Assembly: GCA_900088475.1 (NCBI GenBank) | Contig: FLMG01002864.1 | Coordinates: forward strand, 1 to 64,000 | DNA from: Hyphochytrium catenoides | Lineage: Eukaryota > Sar > Hyphochytriomycetes > Hyphochytriales > Hyphochytriaceae | Length of the DNA: 64,000 nucleotides | Reading direction: 5' to 3' | In this document: piece after piece, positions 49,646-61,009 of the stretch | Layout: every line of letters starts with the position of its first letter | Position numbering within the stretch: the first letter of the stretch is position 1 | Program-made: the position numbers and the translations under genes | The notes under the pieces: generated by a model | The model's database searches: none | Told to the model about the DNA's origin: nothing | Seen by the model: only the letters and a program-made list of their open reading frames with translations

Positions 49646-50972
49646 CTAAGTTAGATGAGTTCCCTGTGCTGGTTGCTCTAACGTCTTCAGATATTGGAGC
49701 AGGAGGTTTAGATCAACCACCGAGCCCCAGCCCGTTGTGTCCACTTCTTTAACAGTGTGGCAGACATCTGACGCCATGTCAAGCCATCGATGTAGGTTTG
49801 TACTCTCCCCTATTGAAGGTGAGAGACAAGTGAAAGCGATAGAAGCAAAGACAGGAGCGGGGTGAGACTGGCTGCTCCGAACGACAGGAGCTGGCAGAGG
49901 CAGAGATGGGGACGCACGGAGACAAGCGCAAGGACAGATTGAGAGCGTAAGGGGTCAGAAGCAGAGAGAACGATTGCCAAGGAGAGGCTGTAATGACAGA
50001 AGAGGTGAACGTCAGGTGGTCAGAGGAGGGTCAGCATCACCTAGAGCCTGGATTGGAGGGTAGGAGGGAGGAGGTGCGCTCCAGCCTCCACCAGCCATCA
50101 TATGGCTTCGGTCTGAGGAGAAGAGCTGAACATAGCTCTGAGCGTCCACAAGACGGAACCGCCTGAGATGCCATCATTATGTTAATGAAAGAGGAAGAGA
50201 ATCGATAGAGAGCAGGCAAGAGATAACGACTGCCACAGCGGGAAAGAGTGACAGCAATAGAGGGGAACAGAGAGGAGAAAGGACGACCAAGTAGCATAAT
50301 GTAGCCACTCCGATAAACAGAAAACTGACTAAACGAGCTGAAGAAGAAGACGACCTGGGCGGTAGGAGCTGGCGGTAGCGAGGGAAGTGCTCTTACTGTT
50401 GCATGTAAGCGGGGAACCTTGACATAAGGTCGGGCCTCATAGAGTTCGCAAGATACTTCTCAGCAAGACAAGGGAACTCTAAGCGCGAGTCCAAGTCATA
50501 GACCCACCATTCCGACCGCCGCCCTCCATCTTCCTCTCCTTCCTTCTGGACCGGCCGGCCCGATAACAGGATAACCTTAAGGAGACAAGAAGGCAGACCG
50601 AGGATTGGCAGAGGAGGAGAGAGAGAGGACACGGGTGCAGAAAGGAGAGAAGGGAGGAGATGCCTCAATGAGAATAACTTCTAAGGAAAGAAGGTTCCCG
50701 GTAGAGACTCCGAGTGCGCTAGGGTGACGCAGACGGAAGAAAGAGCGAATCAACCAGCTTTCCCTTACGTGGTAGTCCCAGAAAATAGGAACGCCGTCGG
50801 CCTGCTGTGCTCTCTGCTGCCATAGTGGCGTTGCCTTGCTCTCATTAGAAATGAAGAGGACGAAGCATCTCTCCGTGAGAAGGAGCTGCTGCTGGCAGAG
50901 ATGCCAAATGTTCTCCTCACAATAGCAAGAAGTGTAGACGCAGCCTTCACGGAGGAGCTCTCTTCCTTCCAT
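49646..50972 (-). CDS. NTAQ1: protein N-terminal glutamine amidohydrolase (NTAQ1)
   Basis: Deamidates N-terminal Gln to Glu, feeding the Arg/N-degron pathway. Four minus-strand exons (50972-50769, 50575-50397, 50162-50041, 49809-49646) close at 222 aa; animal NTAQ1 is about 205. Catalytic triad candidates are Cys18 in SCYCEEN, His68 in WDYH (end of exon 1) and the first Asp of YDLD in exon 2. Further family blocks are FVLFISNE, FRLVDAQSYVQLFSSDRSHM and GGWSAPPPSYP. Exon 2 carries an extra basic/acidic loop (VQKEGEEDGGRRSE) compared with animal forms. Typical fungi use the unrelated NTA1, so this gene argues against a crown fungus. Confidence 0.95.
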
Positions 50973-51439
50973 CCCTCTACGTGCTATCTCGAGTAACAGA
51001 CTCTGTCTCTTCCATGATCCCTTGGTCTTTGCCTCTTAGAACATTCGTCTACCTCTCTGTCATCCTTGCCTCTTCTTCTTCGGTACGCCTTTGGATCTGT
51101 GGCCTCTTCCTCTCTCTGAGACGTCTTGTTTTCCTTCTCTACTGATCAGCCTGAGCTTCCTCACCAACTCAGCATCAGGAGCAACAAGGACGAGTGAGAG
51201 ACAGAGCACGACAGAGACACTGAACAAATGTACAGATCAAGAAGTAATAATGTCAGATTGAAGAAGAGTAAATGCGGTTAAAACCACGGTTAGAGGATCA
51301 AGTTCTGTAGTAATACGTCTCACTGAGGTTCTTCAACTAGAAAGACAGAGAGTGAGAGAGACAAACAGCTGGCCCAGCCGATGATACTTTTGACCACCTC
51401 ATCTCCCTTGAGATGAACCGTGCTCAGGGATCTTTTTCT
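50973..51439. other. upstream region of NTAQ1
   Basis: Pyrimidine-rich 51000-51160; no supported gene. Confidence 0.4.
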
Positions 51440-51836
51440 GAAGACGAGCGTGAGCTCGATAACGATTGAGAAGCTAACTACTTGCTATCGTGCTTACTAA
51501 TACGGTGTCTGAGTGTGTCTTCTTAAGCTTTTGATGAAGCTGGGAACTGTGAAGAAGAGTGTGAGCTCGATAACGATTGAGAAGCAAACGACTTGCTATC
51601 GTGCTTACTAATCAATACGGTGTCTGAGTGTTTCTTCTTAAGCTCTTGATGAAGCTGGGGACTGTGAAGAAGAGCGTGAGCTCGATAGCGATTGAGAAGC
51701 TAACGACTTGCTATCGTGCTTACTAATACGGCGTCTGAGTGTGTCTTCTTAAGCTCTTGATGAAGCTGGGAACTGTGAAGAAGAGCGTGAGCTCGATAAC
51801 GATTGAGAAGCTAACTACTTGCTATCGTGCTTACTA
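51440..51836. repeat. 111-bp tandem repeat array, about 3.6 copies
   Basis: Anchor TGAGCTCGAT recurs at 51451, 51562, 51677 and 51788, a period of 111 bp with one copy of 115 bp (4-bp insertion). Copies differ by only a few substitutions. 111 is divisible by 3, but each minus-strand frame I checked has a stop in the unit. Confidence 0.95.
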
Positions 51837-52180
51837 CCACCGGTGACTAACAGTGGTAAGTCCTAGTTCTTCAGTTAAGAGGTGAAGAACTGGTGAGGAC
51901 CACTCTCGATAGAGCCTCTCCACGGAGACGAGGAGTTGGACAGCAGTTGATGAGAGAAGGAAAGTAAGAGGATTGAGGGCTTTCTTTAAACGTTCAACCT
52001 CTACAGTCAACTCAGCTAACCTTACCTTTTAGCTATTGTATCTCGGTGTTCAGTGCTGCCTCCTTGCTTTTGAATTTCTCACTTCTCGCTGCTTTATCTT
52101 TGCTTGCTCTTGCTCAACTAGCTTCCTTGCAGCCCCAGCCTTTGAAGTTATAGCCAACGCCCTGCCTTCGTGTTCCTTGA

Positions 52181-54123
52181 TTAGCTTTTGAAGGTGTTCA
52201 TCAAAATAAGTCTCTCAGCGTGTTCTTCATGATCCTTGAGTGCCTGTTGATGTTGTTCGTTTAGCTTACTGATCTCTTTGTCATGCTTATCACGTTCATT
52301 TGCAAGCTGCTTTCGTAGAGACTCAAGCTTCCCCAGGTCAATCCTTTCTGTCCCCAGGACTTGCGGCTGAGTCTGACTGGTCAAACGCTCTGCACGTAAC
52401 CTCTCAACCTCTGGCTCCAACTCCGCTAGCTTCTTTCTAGCGGCTTCCAGCTCTTGTCCGGTGACTTGTTGATTGACTAATTTCGCTTCCAGGTCCGATA
52501 CCTTCTTCTGTTAGGTTTCTAGATCTTGGGCTAGCTGCTTCTGTGTCACTTCTCCCGAACCTCGTAGCTTCTGAAGCTCTGCCTCTAAGCAGCTACCTTC
52601 TTTCTAGCGGCTTCCAGTTCTTGTCCCTGTCTGGTTAGAATCTCTTCCTGATCTGCTACTTTCTTCTTTTGAATTTCTAGATCTTGGACTAACTGCTTCC
52701 GTGTCGCTTCTCCTATGTCCAGCAAGCTCTGAACTTCGAGCCCCTTGTTGGTAAGCTTGTTATTGAGCTCGATGGCTTCTTTATCATGACGTCTTACTTC
52801 TTTCTAAAGAGTCACCTTGACCTTCTCATATCCCGCCAGCTTCTCCTTTCCCTATTTCTTGGAGCTTTACGTTACACTCTTGGAGTTGCTCGGCACAATT
52901 CTCTTTATTGGTTCTTAGATCACGGAGTTCACTTGCCAGCCTTTCCTTGTCGTTCGAAATGTTGTCGTATAATGCGGTCATACTCTTGAGTCTACTTTCT
53001 AGACGTTCGGACTTCTGCTGGTTCTTACTAAGCTGAATCCCATCTCTGTCTGTTCTCTCTATCGCCATTTCTCAATTCTTTACATTCCTCCAGTTTCTCT
53101 TTAAGCTCCTCCAGATCATCCCTAAGTATCCGTCGCTCGGCCTCAAGCTCCTCCATTTGTCCTCTGAGGAGCTGCTCGTGAAGCTCAGCAATGGCTCTTG
53201 CCTGCTCGATGTGGCTCTCGGAAGAATTACTACCAGGCGCCGATGCTGTCTCAATATCGGCCTCAAGTTGATCTATGCGCTGTCTCAAAACGTTCATACG
53301 GTCGAGGTACTGTTCATATACTAGTAGGTCTCTCGTGAGTCCACTATTCTGTTGTCTTCACTCGCTTGTGGGAATTCGGCCACGGCATTCTCGATGCTTT
53401 CATCGTTTCCCATTCTCTGTGCGATGCTAACAACAAAGTTATCGCGGTTGCGTGGAGAGGCGTAACGATAGAGTGAGAAATCACCTTTGACAATATGGCT
53501 TTCAACATATTTCTTCAGTGGATCCTCGATAAGCTTCGGTACCGTCTCAGCAATAAGATCTAGAATCTCCTGACGGTCATCAGGTACGAGCAAAAGTATC
53601 TTTCTGTCAATACGATCTTTGTATCGCTTAAGTCGCGTGGAATTCATGTTCGGTGTATGACCATACGAGACGCCTTCTACAAAGCACTTATTCGCAGTCT
53701 CGTAGAGCAACTTATCAAGATCTCCCAACTTGTTGTTTTCAAACGTTCCCTCATTCTTTAGCAGCAACTGCTTTATTTTCTTGGGAGTTTATAGCCCTTA
53801 CCAGGTGGACTTTGTAGGTCAGTCAGCATGGCTTTACCAAAATCATATTGCTCGTCTCTGTCGGCACCACCATCGATCCCTTGCTGTTCTGTTGCTATGG
53901 CCATTTGACTTCTTGTTCCCCCTTGGTTCCGTAGACTCTGACAGCCACCGACCATCACGGTAGGGCCATCACAGGTAAACGAGACCATCCGTAGAGCATT
54001 TGGAGCTTCATCACTGCATTGTCTGAAGGCAAAATAGAGAATTACACATGCCACAAGGACAGTGAAGCAGACAGACAGGTGGAAGATTCCATCATTAGTC
54101 TCATGACTAGACTCATTGTCCAT
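52181..54123 (-). pseudogene. broken membrane-anchored coiled-coil repeat protein
   Basis: From ATG 54123 the minus strand encodes a soluble N-terminus and a transmembrane segment (LSVCFTVLVACVILYFAFRQ, about residues 17-36), then a frame break near 53770. Next is a folded segment (RYKDRIDRKILLLVPDDRQE, 53321-53767), then long coiled-coil blocks in alternating frames: 53297-53028, 53068-52826, about 52795-52580 and 52420-52181. Two related modules, KQLVQDLEIQKKKVADQEE and KQLAQDLET followed by an in-frame TAA, both end in GQELEAARKK, so the coil grew by tandem duplication of about 120-160 bp. Repeated frameshifts and stops without splice sites indicate decay, though base-calling errors in repeats cannot be excluded. 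Confidence 0.6.
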
Positions 54124-54228
54124 GGAAGCACAAAAATGTTGGAAACCTTATATCCAACGTCTTCGTTGTTCCTTTTATATTTATAACAAGATCTAATACC
54201 TATTTTGAGCCACAGACTTTATTCTTCT

Positions 54229-56520
54229 TCACACACTACTAGTGTCATCACTGTCGCTCGCGTCCGTTAAGTCGTCAGAGCTTTCATTATCTGGTTCAAA
54301 CCAATCTAGGTTTCTTTGGATGTCCGCATAAGTTCTTCGGCATTCTTCTATGGTCCTCTCCAGTACCGCAATTTCATTCTGAGTTACTCGTTGTCTTGTT
54401 TCATCCTCTTCCACTTTCTTCCGCACCGCTATCAGCTTAAGTTGAGCATCTTGAAGTTTTGCCTCACCAGGTCCGACATCTATAAGGCGTTGGAGAGTCT
54501 CCATTTGTCCTTGCTCTAGGACTATCATCTGGTTCCTCACTTCCAATTGTTCTTGTAAGGTCTTCAGAAGCCGTTCCTCCTTTTCTATATTCATAGCGAT
54601 TCGCTGCCGCTCTTGCTCCAGAAACTGGCTGGCCAAATTCTGCACCCATAAGATACGACAGTTTGCCGAGTCGAGATTGTGACTGACTATAGCTTCGTCG
54701 TCTAGAAGACGAGTAAGGATGTCCTCTGCATAGCGCTTCCTCTTCTCAAGCAGTAGCTCTCCAAAAAAGCCGACAATCCGCTCTTTAAAGGCCGCCTTCA
54801 TCTGTTGCCGTTCTGCTATCCATTGATCTCTCAAGCTGGTAGCCTGGTCCAGCGTTAATAACCAATACGCAAGATTCCAGAACTCGCGCTCCAAACATCT
54901 ATGGATGTCCTTTATTTCGAAGGGTAGCTCCCCGTTGGCGAGACCGAGCTCGTTCCAAAGAAATTTGGCAACATGTAGATGACCGTACTTGATAGCCGTC
55001 CGCCACTGATCAAGATTGTAAGAACCAAGGCCCCTTCCATGTAAGTGCTTGAGGAGACTTAGGTGCCCTCCAAAAATGGTCTGAAGTATAAGCGCAATAC
55101 CCATGCAACGTCCACCAGTTCTCTCCAGAAAGTAGTCAATGACTTTTGGATGCCCCATAGATGCGGCGGCTTCCATTGCACTGTGCATTGAGAATAAAGA
55201 GGCCGCACCCTTGTAGTGAGTGTACAATAGGTCCAGTAGTTTGAGATCTCCATTGTGAGCCGCATACTTCCAAAGCACTGGGATCGATTCATTAAGAGAT
55301 GACCCTTCCTGCTCAGTAAGAATCCATTTCACCGTTTCATAGTGGCCTCCGTAGACTGCCTTTTCCAGCGCTGCCCTGTCAAATGCGGAAGCGTCTAGGC
55401 CCTTCTCTTTGATCCACTTAAGTACATGGACATGGCCCTTTCCCGAGATACAGCTCAGTGTAACTGTGTCAAAGGTTAGCCGAGTGCCTGACCGTTTGTC
55501 TTTCTTGGGCTTGATCTCGTAGAAATACCTCAGCATATCAAGGTGACCCTCCATTGCCAGTGCATACAAATCACCTGAAAACTGAGACTGGTGCGGAAGT
55601 ACTTCTTCCATCCACTGCACGGTCTGCAGGCTACCACTTGAGACAGCCCTATGGTAGCATCTATCCCACATGCTATATCGCGGTTGATTAGCTAGAATCC
55701 ATTGGAGGATCTCTAAAGAATCAGTCTGGATCTCGCAGGGTATATACTCTCCATACAGCTCCATTGCTTTCCCTTGTAGCCAAAGAAACGTAGCGGCGGC
55801 TCCAAATATAGCAGCAACCGTAATAGCTTTCCCATGAACCGTCCTTAATGCTTTAGAGGACCGCAGCCGCTCAAAGAGATGCTCTACCAGCTCTACATGT
55901 CCACGCCTAACAGCCATGTAATAGCATTTGATGACTTGCTTCTGCCAACCGAGAGTATGTGTCATAAGCCACTTCACAATGTGCAAATGACCACGCCATG
56001 TCGCTACCAAGAGAGGATGCTCAAGGCGCTCTGCGTCGTTGCACATAAATTCAACAGCCATAAGGGGCTCAATATCCTCAAACTGGTTAACACCCTCAAA
56101 CTGGTCGACATCCTCAAGCTGCTCAGCATCCTCAAACTGCTCTCGCGCCTCAAAGCTCATTTCTTCCAGGTCCACACTCCATGGATCTCGATCAGGCATA
56201 CGTATCAAACTCCAACGGATTGTCTCCGATGCCAGGCCTGCGAGCGTTGAGCCATTCACCGTGAACTGGTTTTTGTTTGACCTCAGAATGAATTGCAATA
56301 TGGGTAGATCTCCGTTTTCTAGTGCCGTCCATGTCGCTCTCGAGGTGTAGAAGAAGTCCTTGGCCTCCACATCCTGCTTCAATCTCATGAGATTGTAATA
56401 ACCAAGCTTCATGGATTTGTCTCCATCGGCCCAATCCTTGAACTTACTCCCAGGTTGAAATTGGGTGATTGACTGAAGCAGATCAGAATTATAGAGGACC
56501 TCAGCCGCACTGCTGACCAT
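54229..56520 (-). CDS. intronless 763-aa ankyrin-like repeat protein with C-terminal coiled coil
   Basis: Single uninterrupted frame from ATG 56520, the only large intronless gene in the window. Residues about 100-560 contain degenerate repeats of the form GHxxxxxWLxE/xG (HPLLVATWRGHLHIVKWLMT, GGHYETVKWILTEQEG, MGHPKVIDYFLERTGG, YGHLHVAKFLWNELG), typical of the divergent ankyrin repeats found in expanded protist families. Residues about 128-155 form a short tandem of QFED/QLED units. The C-terminal region of about 180 residues is a charged coiled coil, and the protein ends in an acidic Ser/Asp tail. Lack of introns suggests retroposition or belonging to a dispersed multigene family. Function is unknown. 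Confidence 0.85.
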   Translation of the reverse strand: MVSSAAEVLYNSDLLQSITQFQPGSKFKDWADGDKSMKLGYYNLMRLKQDVEAKDFFYTSRATWTALENGDLPILQFILRSNKNQFTVNGSTLAGLASETIRWSLIRMPDRDPWSVDLEEMSFEAREQFEDAEQLEDVDQFEGVNQFEDIEPLMAVEFMCNDAERLEHPLLVATWRGHLHIVKWLMTHTLGWQKQVIKCYYMAVRRGHVELVEHLFERLRSSKALRTVHGKAITVAAIFGAAATFLWLQGKAMELYGEYIPCEIQTDSLEILQWILANQPRYSMWDRCYHRAVSSGSLQTVQWMEEVLPHQSQFSGDLYALAMEGHLDMLRYFYEIKPKKDKRSGTRLTFDTVTLSCISGKGHVHVLKWIKEKGLDASAFDRAALEKAVYGGHYETVKWILTEQEGSSLNESIPVLWKYAAHNGDLKLLDLLYTHYKGAASLFSMHSAMEAAASMGHPKVIDYFLERTGGRCMGIALILQTIFGGHLSLLKHLHGRGLGSYNLDQWRTAIKYGHLHVAKFLWNELGLANGELPFEIKDIHRCLEREFWNLAYWLLTLDQATSLRDQWIAERQQMKAAFKERIVGFFGELLLEKRKRYAEDILTRLLDDEAIVSHNLDSANCRILWVQNLASQFLEQERQRIAMNIEKEERLLKTLQEQLEVRNQMIVLEQGQMETLQRLIDVGPGEAKLQDAQLKLIAVRKKVEEDETRQRVTQNEIAVLERTIEECRRTYADIQRNLDWFEPDNESSDDLTDASDSDDTSSV

Positions 56521-56791
56521 GGTGCTCGGAAGGCGGGAACTCGTTTTGCTCTACGTTAACGAATAGATTTCCCTGTCCGTTCGATAGCCCATAACTGAAG
56601 ATGTGGTGGAGCTCAACAGAGCTCTTTCGGTGGCAATTCTAGAGATGCAGATCTCTCTTACAGGGAAAATTGCAGAAGTTCCGCTCTTCCAAGGACAGAA
56701 GCGGGGCATCAGAATCCGATGCCGCCTTTTTAACATCAGAACAACGGCCCGCACTAGAGGGAGTTGACAGTATTCTGGATAAGAAGAATCT

Positions 56792-56840
56792 GATTGGTCG
56801 ACATTGTATAGCGCTCGTCTGATTGGTCACATTGGCCAAT
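56792..56840 (-). promoter_or_regulatory. cluster of CCAAT boxes
   Basis: ATTGG (CCAAT on the minus strand) at 56793-56797 and 56822-56826, and a perfect palindrome ATTGGCCAAT at 56831-56840. They lie about 270-320 bp upstream of ATG 56520. Plausible NF-Y-type promoter elements of the ankyrin-like gene. Confidence 0.5.
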
Positions 56841-57403
56841 AGGATGCATACCCGAAGGCCGTGATAATACTCTACAATCATAGGCCATGACCCTCAACAG
56901 TCATCGTCCATCATCACACACCCTTATTTTTATATTCTGTTGTTTATTCCTGTGGTCTTTCTGTGTATTGGAGACTAACGAATCTAACGATCGACCTATC
57001 ATTATCTTTAGCATTTGGCTATGATTAGTGTACGTTCTGTACCACAGATTAGGTGAGAGTGATGGTAGATGGTACGTTATATGAATGTTTGGCTATTGAT
57101 ACTCTTGCGCAGGTTCCTGCCCTGCTATTGTACGTAATAGTCACCGTCAAGGATCTATGATGACCCGTACAGAAGTCATTAGTCATTACAGGGACAAAAG
57201 AACGACGAAGCAACTATTCTATAAAACACTGTAAGGCCTTACATCCCGGCAGAAGACTATTAAGTGGATAAACGACAAACACTACTGGCGACTTGCCCGT
57301 AGATAGAGACTAGGAATTCATGATGTGAGCACGCACCCCAAATCTCTGTAAGGTAGTAACAGTCACCCACGATAGCTGGCGCACTCTTCTCCAAACTCTA
57401 TTT

Positions 57404-58655
57404 CTAGGATGAGGTCAGAAGGTAGTCTTGGTTCTCGCGTGAAGGGAGAGAATTGCGCTGTGCTGTGCTGTGCTGCAACATTCGGTAAGCACTCATCAAA
57501 GAATTGATGTTCTCATCCCAAACAGTATGGTCCTCGTTGACAGTCTTCTTCAGGAAGCGGCGAGTTGTCCTGATCACCCTCTCTGCTGCTGCGGAAGCTC
57601 CGTCTGAGTAGGCGACGCCTGCCTTTCCTTGAGGTCCTAGCAAAGCATTGACCTCCTCCATAGTCGTTGACCGATTCAGAGAACTAGCATTGTCCGTAAG
57701 GATCATCTTAGAGACTGAGTACCCAGCAATCCATTCACCAATGATTATCCTGACCACCATTTGGCTTCAGTGCTCCTCACTGCATACACTTCAGCCCATC
57801 GAGAGGAGACGTCAATGATCACTAGAATGTAGATGTTGCCAAACCTGGAGCACTCGAGAGGACCGATGGAGTCCACCTGGATGCTCTAGTTAGGGTAAAT
57901 GGCCTTTCATGACGTTATTTCTCCTTGCGTCTTCCTGCTCGATGGGTGTTTAGCACAAAGCAAACTTCCTTTTTGCGTCTTCTGGTCAGTATGAACTGCT
58001 TCAGGCCTCGGTACATATTCGGCCAATAGAAATGTCTACGAAGCTTCTCGGAAGCCTTTGTAATGTCTAAATGTCCTCCAGCAAGTGGACTGCAGTGAGT
58101 CTCCTTCATGAGCCAATGTCTCAATCTTGCTGGAATTACCACTCTGAGTTGCTCTAGAAGGGGAATCACATCATCTAATACCGGTTCAATGACATTGGCG
58201 TTCCCTCCTGAGCCTTGCATCTCTTCTGCCACAAAGCTTGCTTGTTGAACTCCCGATGTCTTTCCTCCATCGCTCACAGAGCTGGAGGACAAGCTGCGAG
58301 CTTCACCAGAGAGCTGTGACGATCCAGCTCCTAGTCTATCCTTGGTGGATGGCAATCCTCCTTTACAAGCGCCAGTCCTCAGCTCTAGTGACCTATTGTC
58401 ACTTTGAACTGCTTTGACAGAAGCTTCAGGAGCTAAGCTCATTCCACTTGCATAGATAAAAACCTTACTCGTCTTTCTGTTCTCTTCGTCTCTCACCTGT
58501 CCATCCCGCTGCTTCTCCTGAGAGGCAGCCATCTTTGCTATGACCTCTTGTCTAGCCACTGACAGAGACACCGTTTTAGCTGTACATCGGGGGGTTTGAG
58601 GTAGTTTAAACTCCAAACTGCTAGACAAGACATCAGTCAGATCTTCTCCCCCCAA
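57404..58655 (-). mobile_element. decayed Ty3/gypsy-type integrase region
   Basis: Read on the minus strand. A zinc-binding-like segment (HCSPLAGGHLDITKASEKLR, RRHFYWPNMYRGLKQF) keeps the two histidines but only one of the two expected cysteines. It is followed by the integrase core: VDSIGPLECSRFGNIYILVI (first catalytic Asp), then after a frame break MILTDNASS (second Asp) and ASAAAERVIRTTRRFLKK (Glu). The closing SLMSAYR block is also present. Frame breaks near 57910 and 57765 show that it is inactive. No reverse transcriptase or LTRs are recognised nearby, so this is a fragment. Confidence 0.75.
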
Positions 58656-58708
58656 AGATCTACCTGGCGTCCATGGCTATCAGTGAGGCACCTCTTCCTT
58701 CTCTTTGA

Positions 58709-59196
58709 CTAGGCCTCTTTTTCCCTCGTCAGGCTAGGGATCAGCACTAATATTACCATCTTTGAATGTAGGAGCTTCCTGGCAGGGCCGCTGCCTCTGT
58801 CTCCTTCATCAGAAGCAATACCAGCACTACTCCCCCGCTGAACGCCTCGGACCTCCCGCCTCTCTTCCGTCGAAAAAGGAACAATGGCCAACCACCTGCC
58901 CCAGCCTCTTTGCTTTGCAGTGTCTTGTTGGTCATCAGCCAGAGAGCGCTTTGCTCCCTATCGTCTTCGGGTAAGCCTCTTTCCTGCTCCCCGCTTCTTT
59001 TCTCAACACGAGCTCTTTCTCGCGTATAATAAGCACGAGCTCGTTCTGGCAGTTCAGGTAACGGGCTCTTCTCTGGACGACGAGCTCTTTCTCTCATCCA
59101 ACCACTACGAGCTCTTTCCTGTAGCTGAGGTATGGGCTCTTTCCCTTCCTCACTTTGACAAAGCTGTGCTGCTTCTCCTTCTAGAGCCTGAAGCAA
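58709..59196 (-). CDS. ERAR-repeat open frame, unrecognised
   Basis: 147-codon frame with a tandem peptide repeat: PQLQERARSGWMRERARRPE and PELPERARAYYTRERARVEK, roughly 23 residues per unit. Underlying DNA shows CGAGCTCTTTC-like words recurring on the plus strand (58990-59120). It sits between the integrase fragment and the left piggyBac copy and could be part of a transposon-encoded protein. No homology is recognised and there is no proof of expression. Confidence 0.3.
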
Positions 59197-59329
59197 TGGA
59201 TCTATTTGCTTCCTTCGCTCTGCAGGAGCTATATATACTATAGAATGCCATTACGCAGGACAAAAGTTTTGGTGCATTGAGCAGGCATTTGTCCAGTACA
59301 GCGTTGCAATAGACAGTCTATGGTCTCCT

Positions 59330-61009
59330 TCATCCAGTTGTCAGTTGACAGTTGCTGACAAAGCCATTCATGTTGGTGCTGTTCCTGAACATGAGATTGC
59401 GGGTGCATGGCTAGACTCTATTTTTCTGGGCTAATCTTCTGGAGTTCATTAACCGCCTCAACAGCAGAGCTTCTGGGCTTTTATTCCGGTGGAGATATGG
59501 CTATCCCACTATGGGGCCAGTCCAGAGGAGTACTTCAGTAATGATATTATGTTCCTAAACCGTATACTTACGCGTCGGTTGGGATGTCAAGGAAGCGCCA
59601 TATGGAGATCGTCCGTGCAAGAAGTACCAATCATAATGCCAATGATGATCCCTTAACCCTGCATTGGGAAGCGCCTATGGAGCATGACAGGCGTATAGCT
59701 GATGACCTATAAGCAGGTGCGCAACGTTTGTGCAAGCGTAGGCTGTGTCAAAGGTTTGTCCATTCTATCGCTAGCCGATCCCTGAGGACCATCTAAAGGC
59801 TTCTCAGCTACAAGTTGAAGTTGCTCCACGTTCCGTATACCCCTAAGTCTTCTCTTCCCAGTACTGATCCAACTAGATGGTATTTATTGAGGACATGCTC
59901 CATCAGAAGAGGATTCCAGAGTTGATGGACATCGGCTGGACGCGATTGTTGGCAGTGTTAGGGACCAAGCTTCTACTGATTGCCCGCGTACTTCAGGCTC
60001 AAGAGGCTGCACGGACAGGCCGATCAGAAACATCAAGGGTCGAGGATATGAACGCTCTGTTCGTGGAGGCATGGTTTATGAAAGTGATGACGAGCTCGTC
60101 GTCTTCTGATTTGAAGCTTGGCTCGAAGAACGAGTCTAACGTATTGACACAACTTCCTGCCTTTCTGCTGTCCATTATGAGGAACCGAAAGAAGAAGCCA
60201 GTGGAGCAGGAGGACCACATACCCTTGAAGGCCAGAGCCACGCTGCTGGTCTAGTAGTAGAGGTCATAAAGGAAAACGGATTGCTCTGCAGACGAGGCCA
60301 ACCGGAGGCAGCTTTTTCTCCACCAGATGACATTGCTCCACGATGCAGGGATTCCTCTTTGCAGTTTTCCGAGAGTGGAGAGACGGAGTGAAGACCAGAC
60401 AAGAGGAGAACGAGCCGCTACTTCCTTATTACAGAGCACCGGGAACACTGAAGAAAAAGACTGTCTATAAGATGCGACAAGTGTTCAGTACCGACCCAGA
60501 AATAGCAAAAAGACTGGACGGATCAAAGAAGGCGATGGTAAGGGGCTAGTGTGGCCTGCCAAGTTCCACCCACATGACTGCCCTTCCTCGGCTATATTGG
60601 TTATAGCCTCTAGTTTGTATCTCGATAAAGTCCTTTGCTCGGCTCTATCGTTCCTCTCTTGCAGGTCACCCTACCTGGTTCTGCGGGCAAAGAATTGCAG
60701 CTATGTTGCATCTTGTGCTGCACACAAGTGCACGGCGGAGAGGGAGAAGGCTTTCTTGATTAAAGGAGAAGGGGATTTAAAACCAGCAAGATGTGCTTGA
60801 CGTGCCACGATGCCGGGATCCCTCTTTGTGATTTTGCAAGAGACTGGGAGAAGACCTGCTTTGAACTCTTCCACACCCAAAGAGTTCTTAAAGACCCCCT
60901 GCCAAGGGATCGGAAGAAGGAGCGCTTTGCCTATCGTTGCTATGGCAGAACGGCGACACGCAAATAACCCTATCGGTGTGCCCCTATTGGAGCAAAGAAT
61001 ACCTAGGAG
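59330..61009 (+). mobile_element. decayed piggyBac-like element, left inverted copy
   Basis: Plus-strand remnant of a piggyBac (DDE_Tnp_1_7) transposase: GASPEEYFSNDI region near 59520-59560, central fragment 59877-60254, then C-terminal zinc-finger modules. The best-preserved module (about 60680-60890) reads KELQLCCILCCTQVHGG, an in-frame stop, then KMCLTCHDAGIPLC and CFELFHTQRVL, the cysteine/histidine pattern of the piggyBac C-terminal finger. A second partial module (LHDAGIPLCSF) lies near 60337. Compared with the right copy it carries internal deletions, for example about 24 bp near 59460. Confidence 0.75.
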
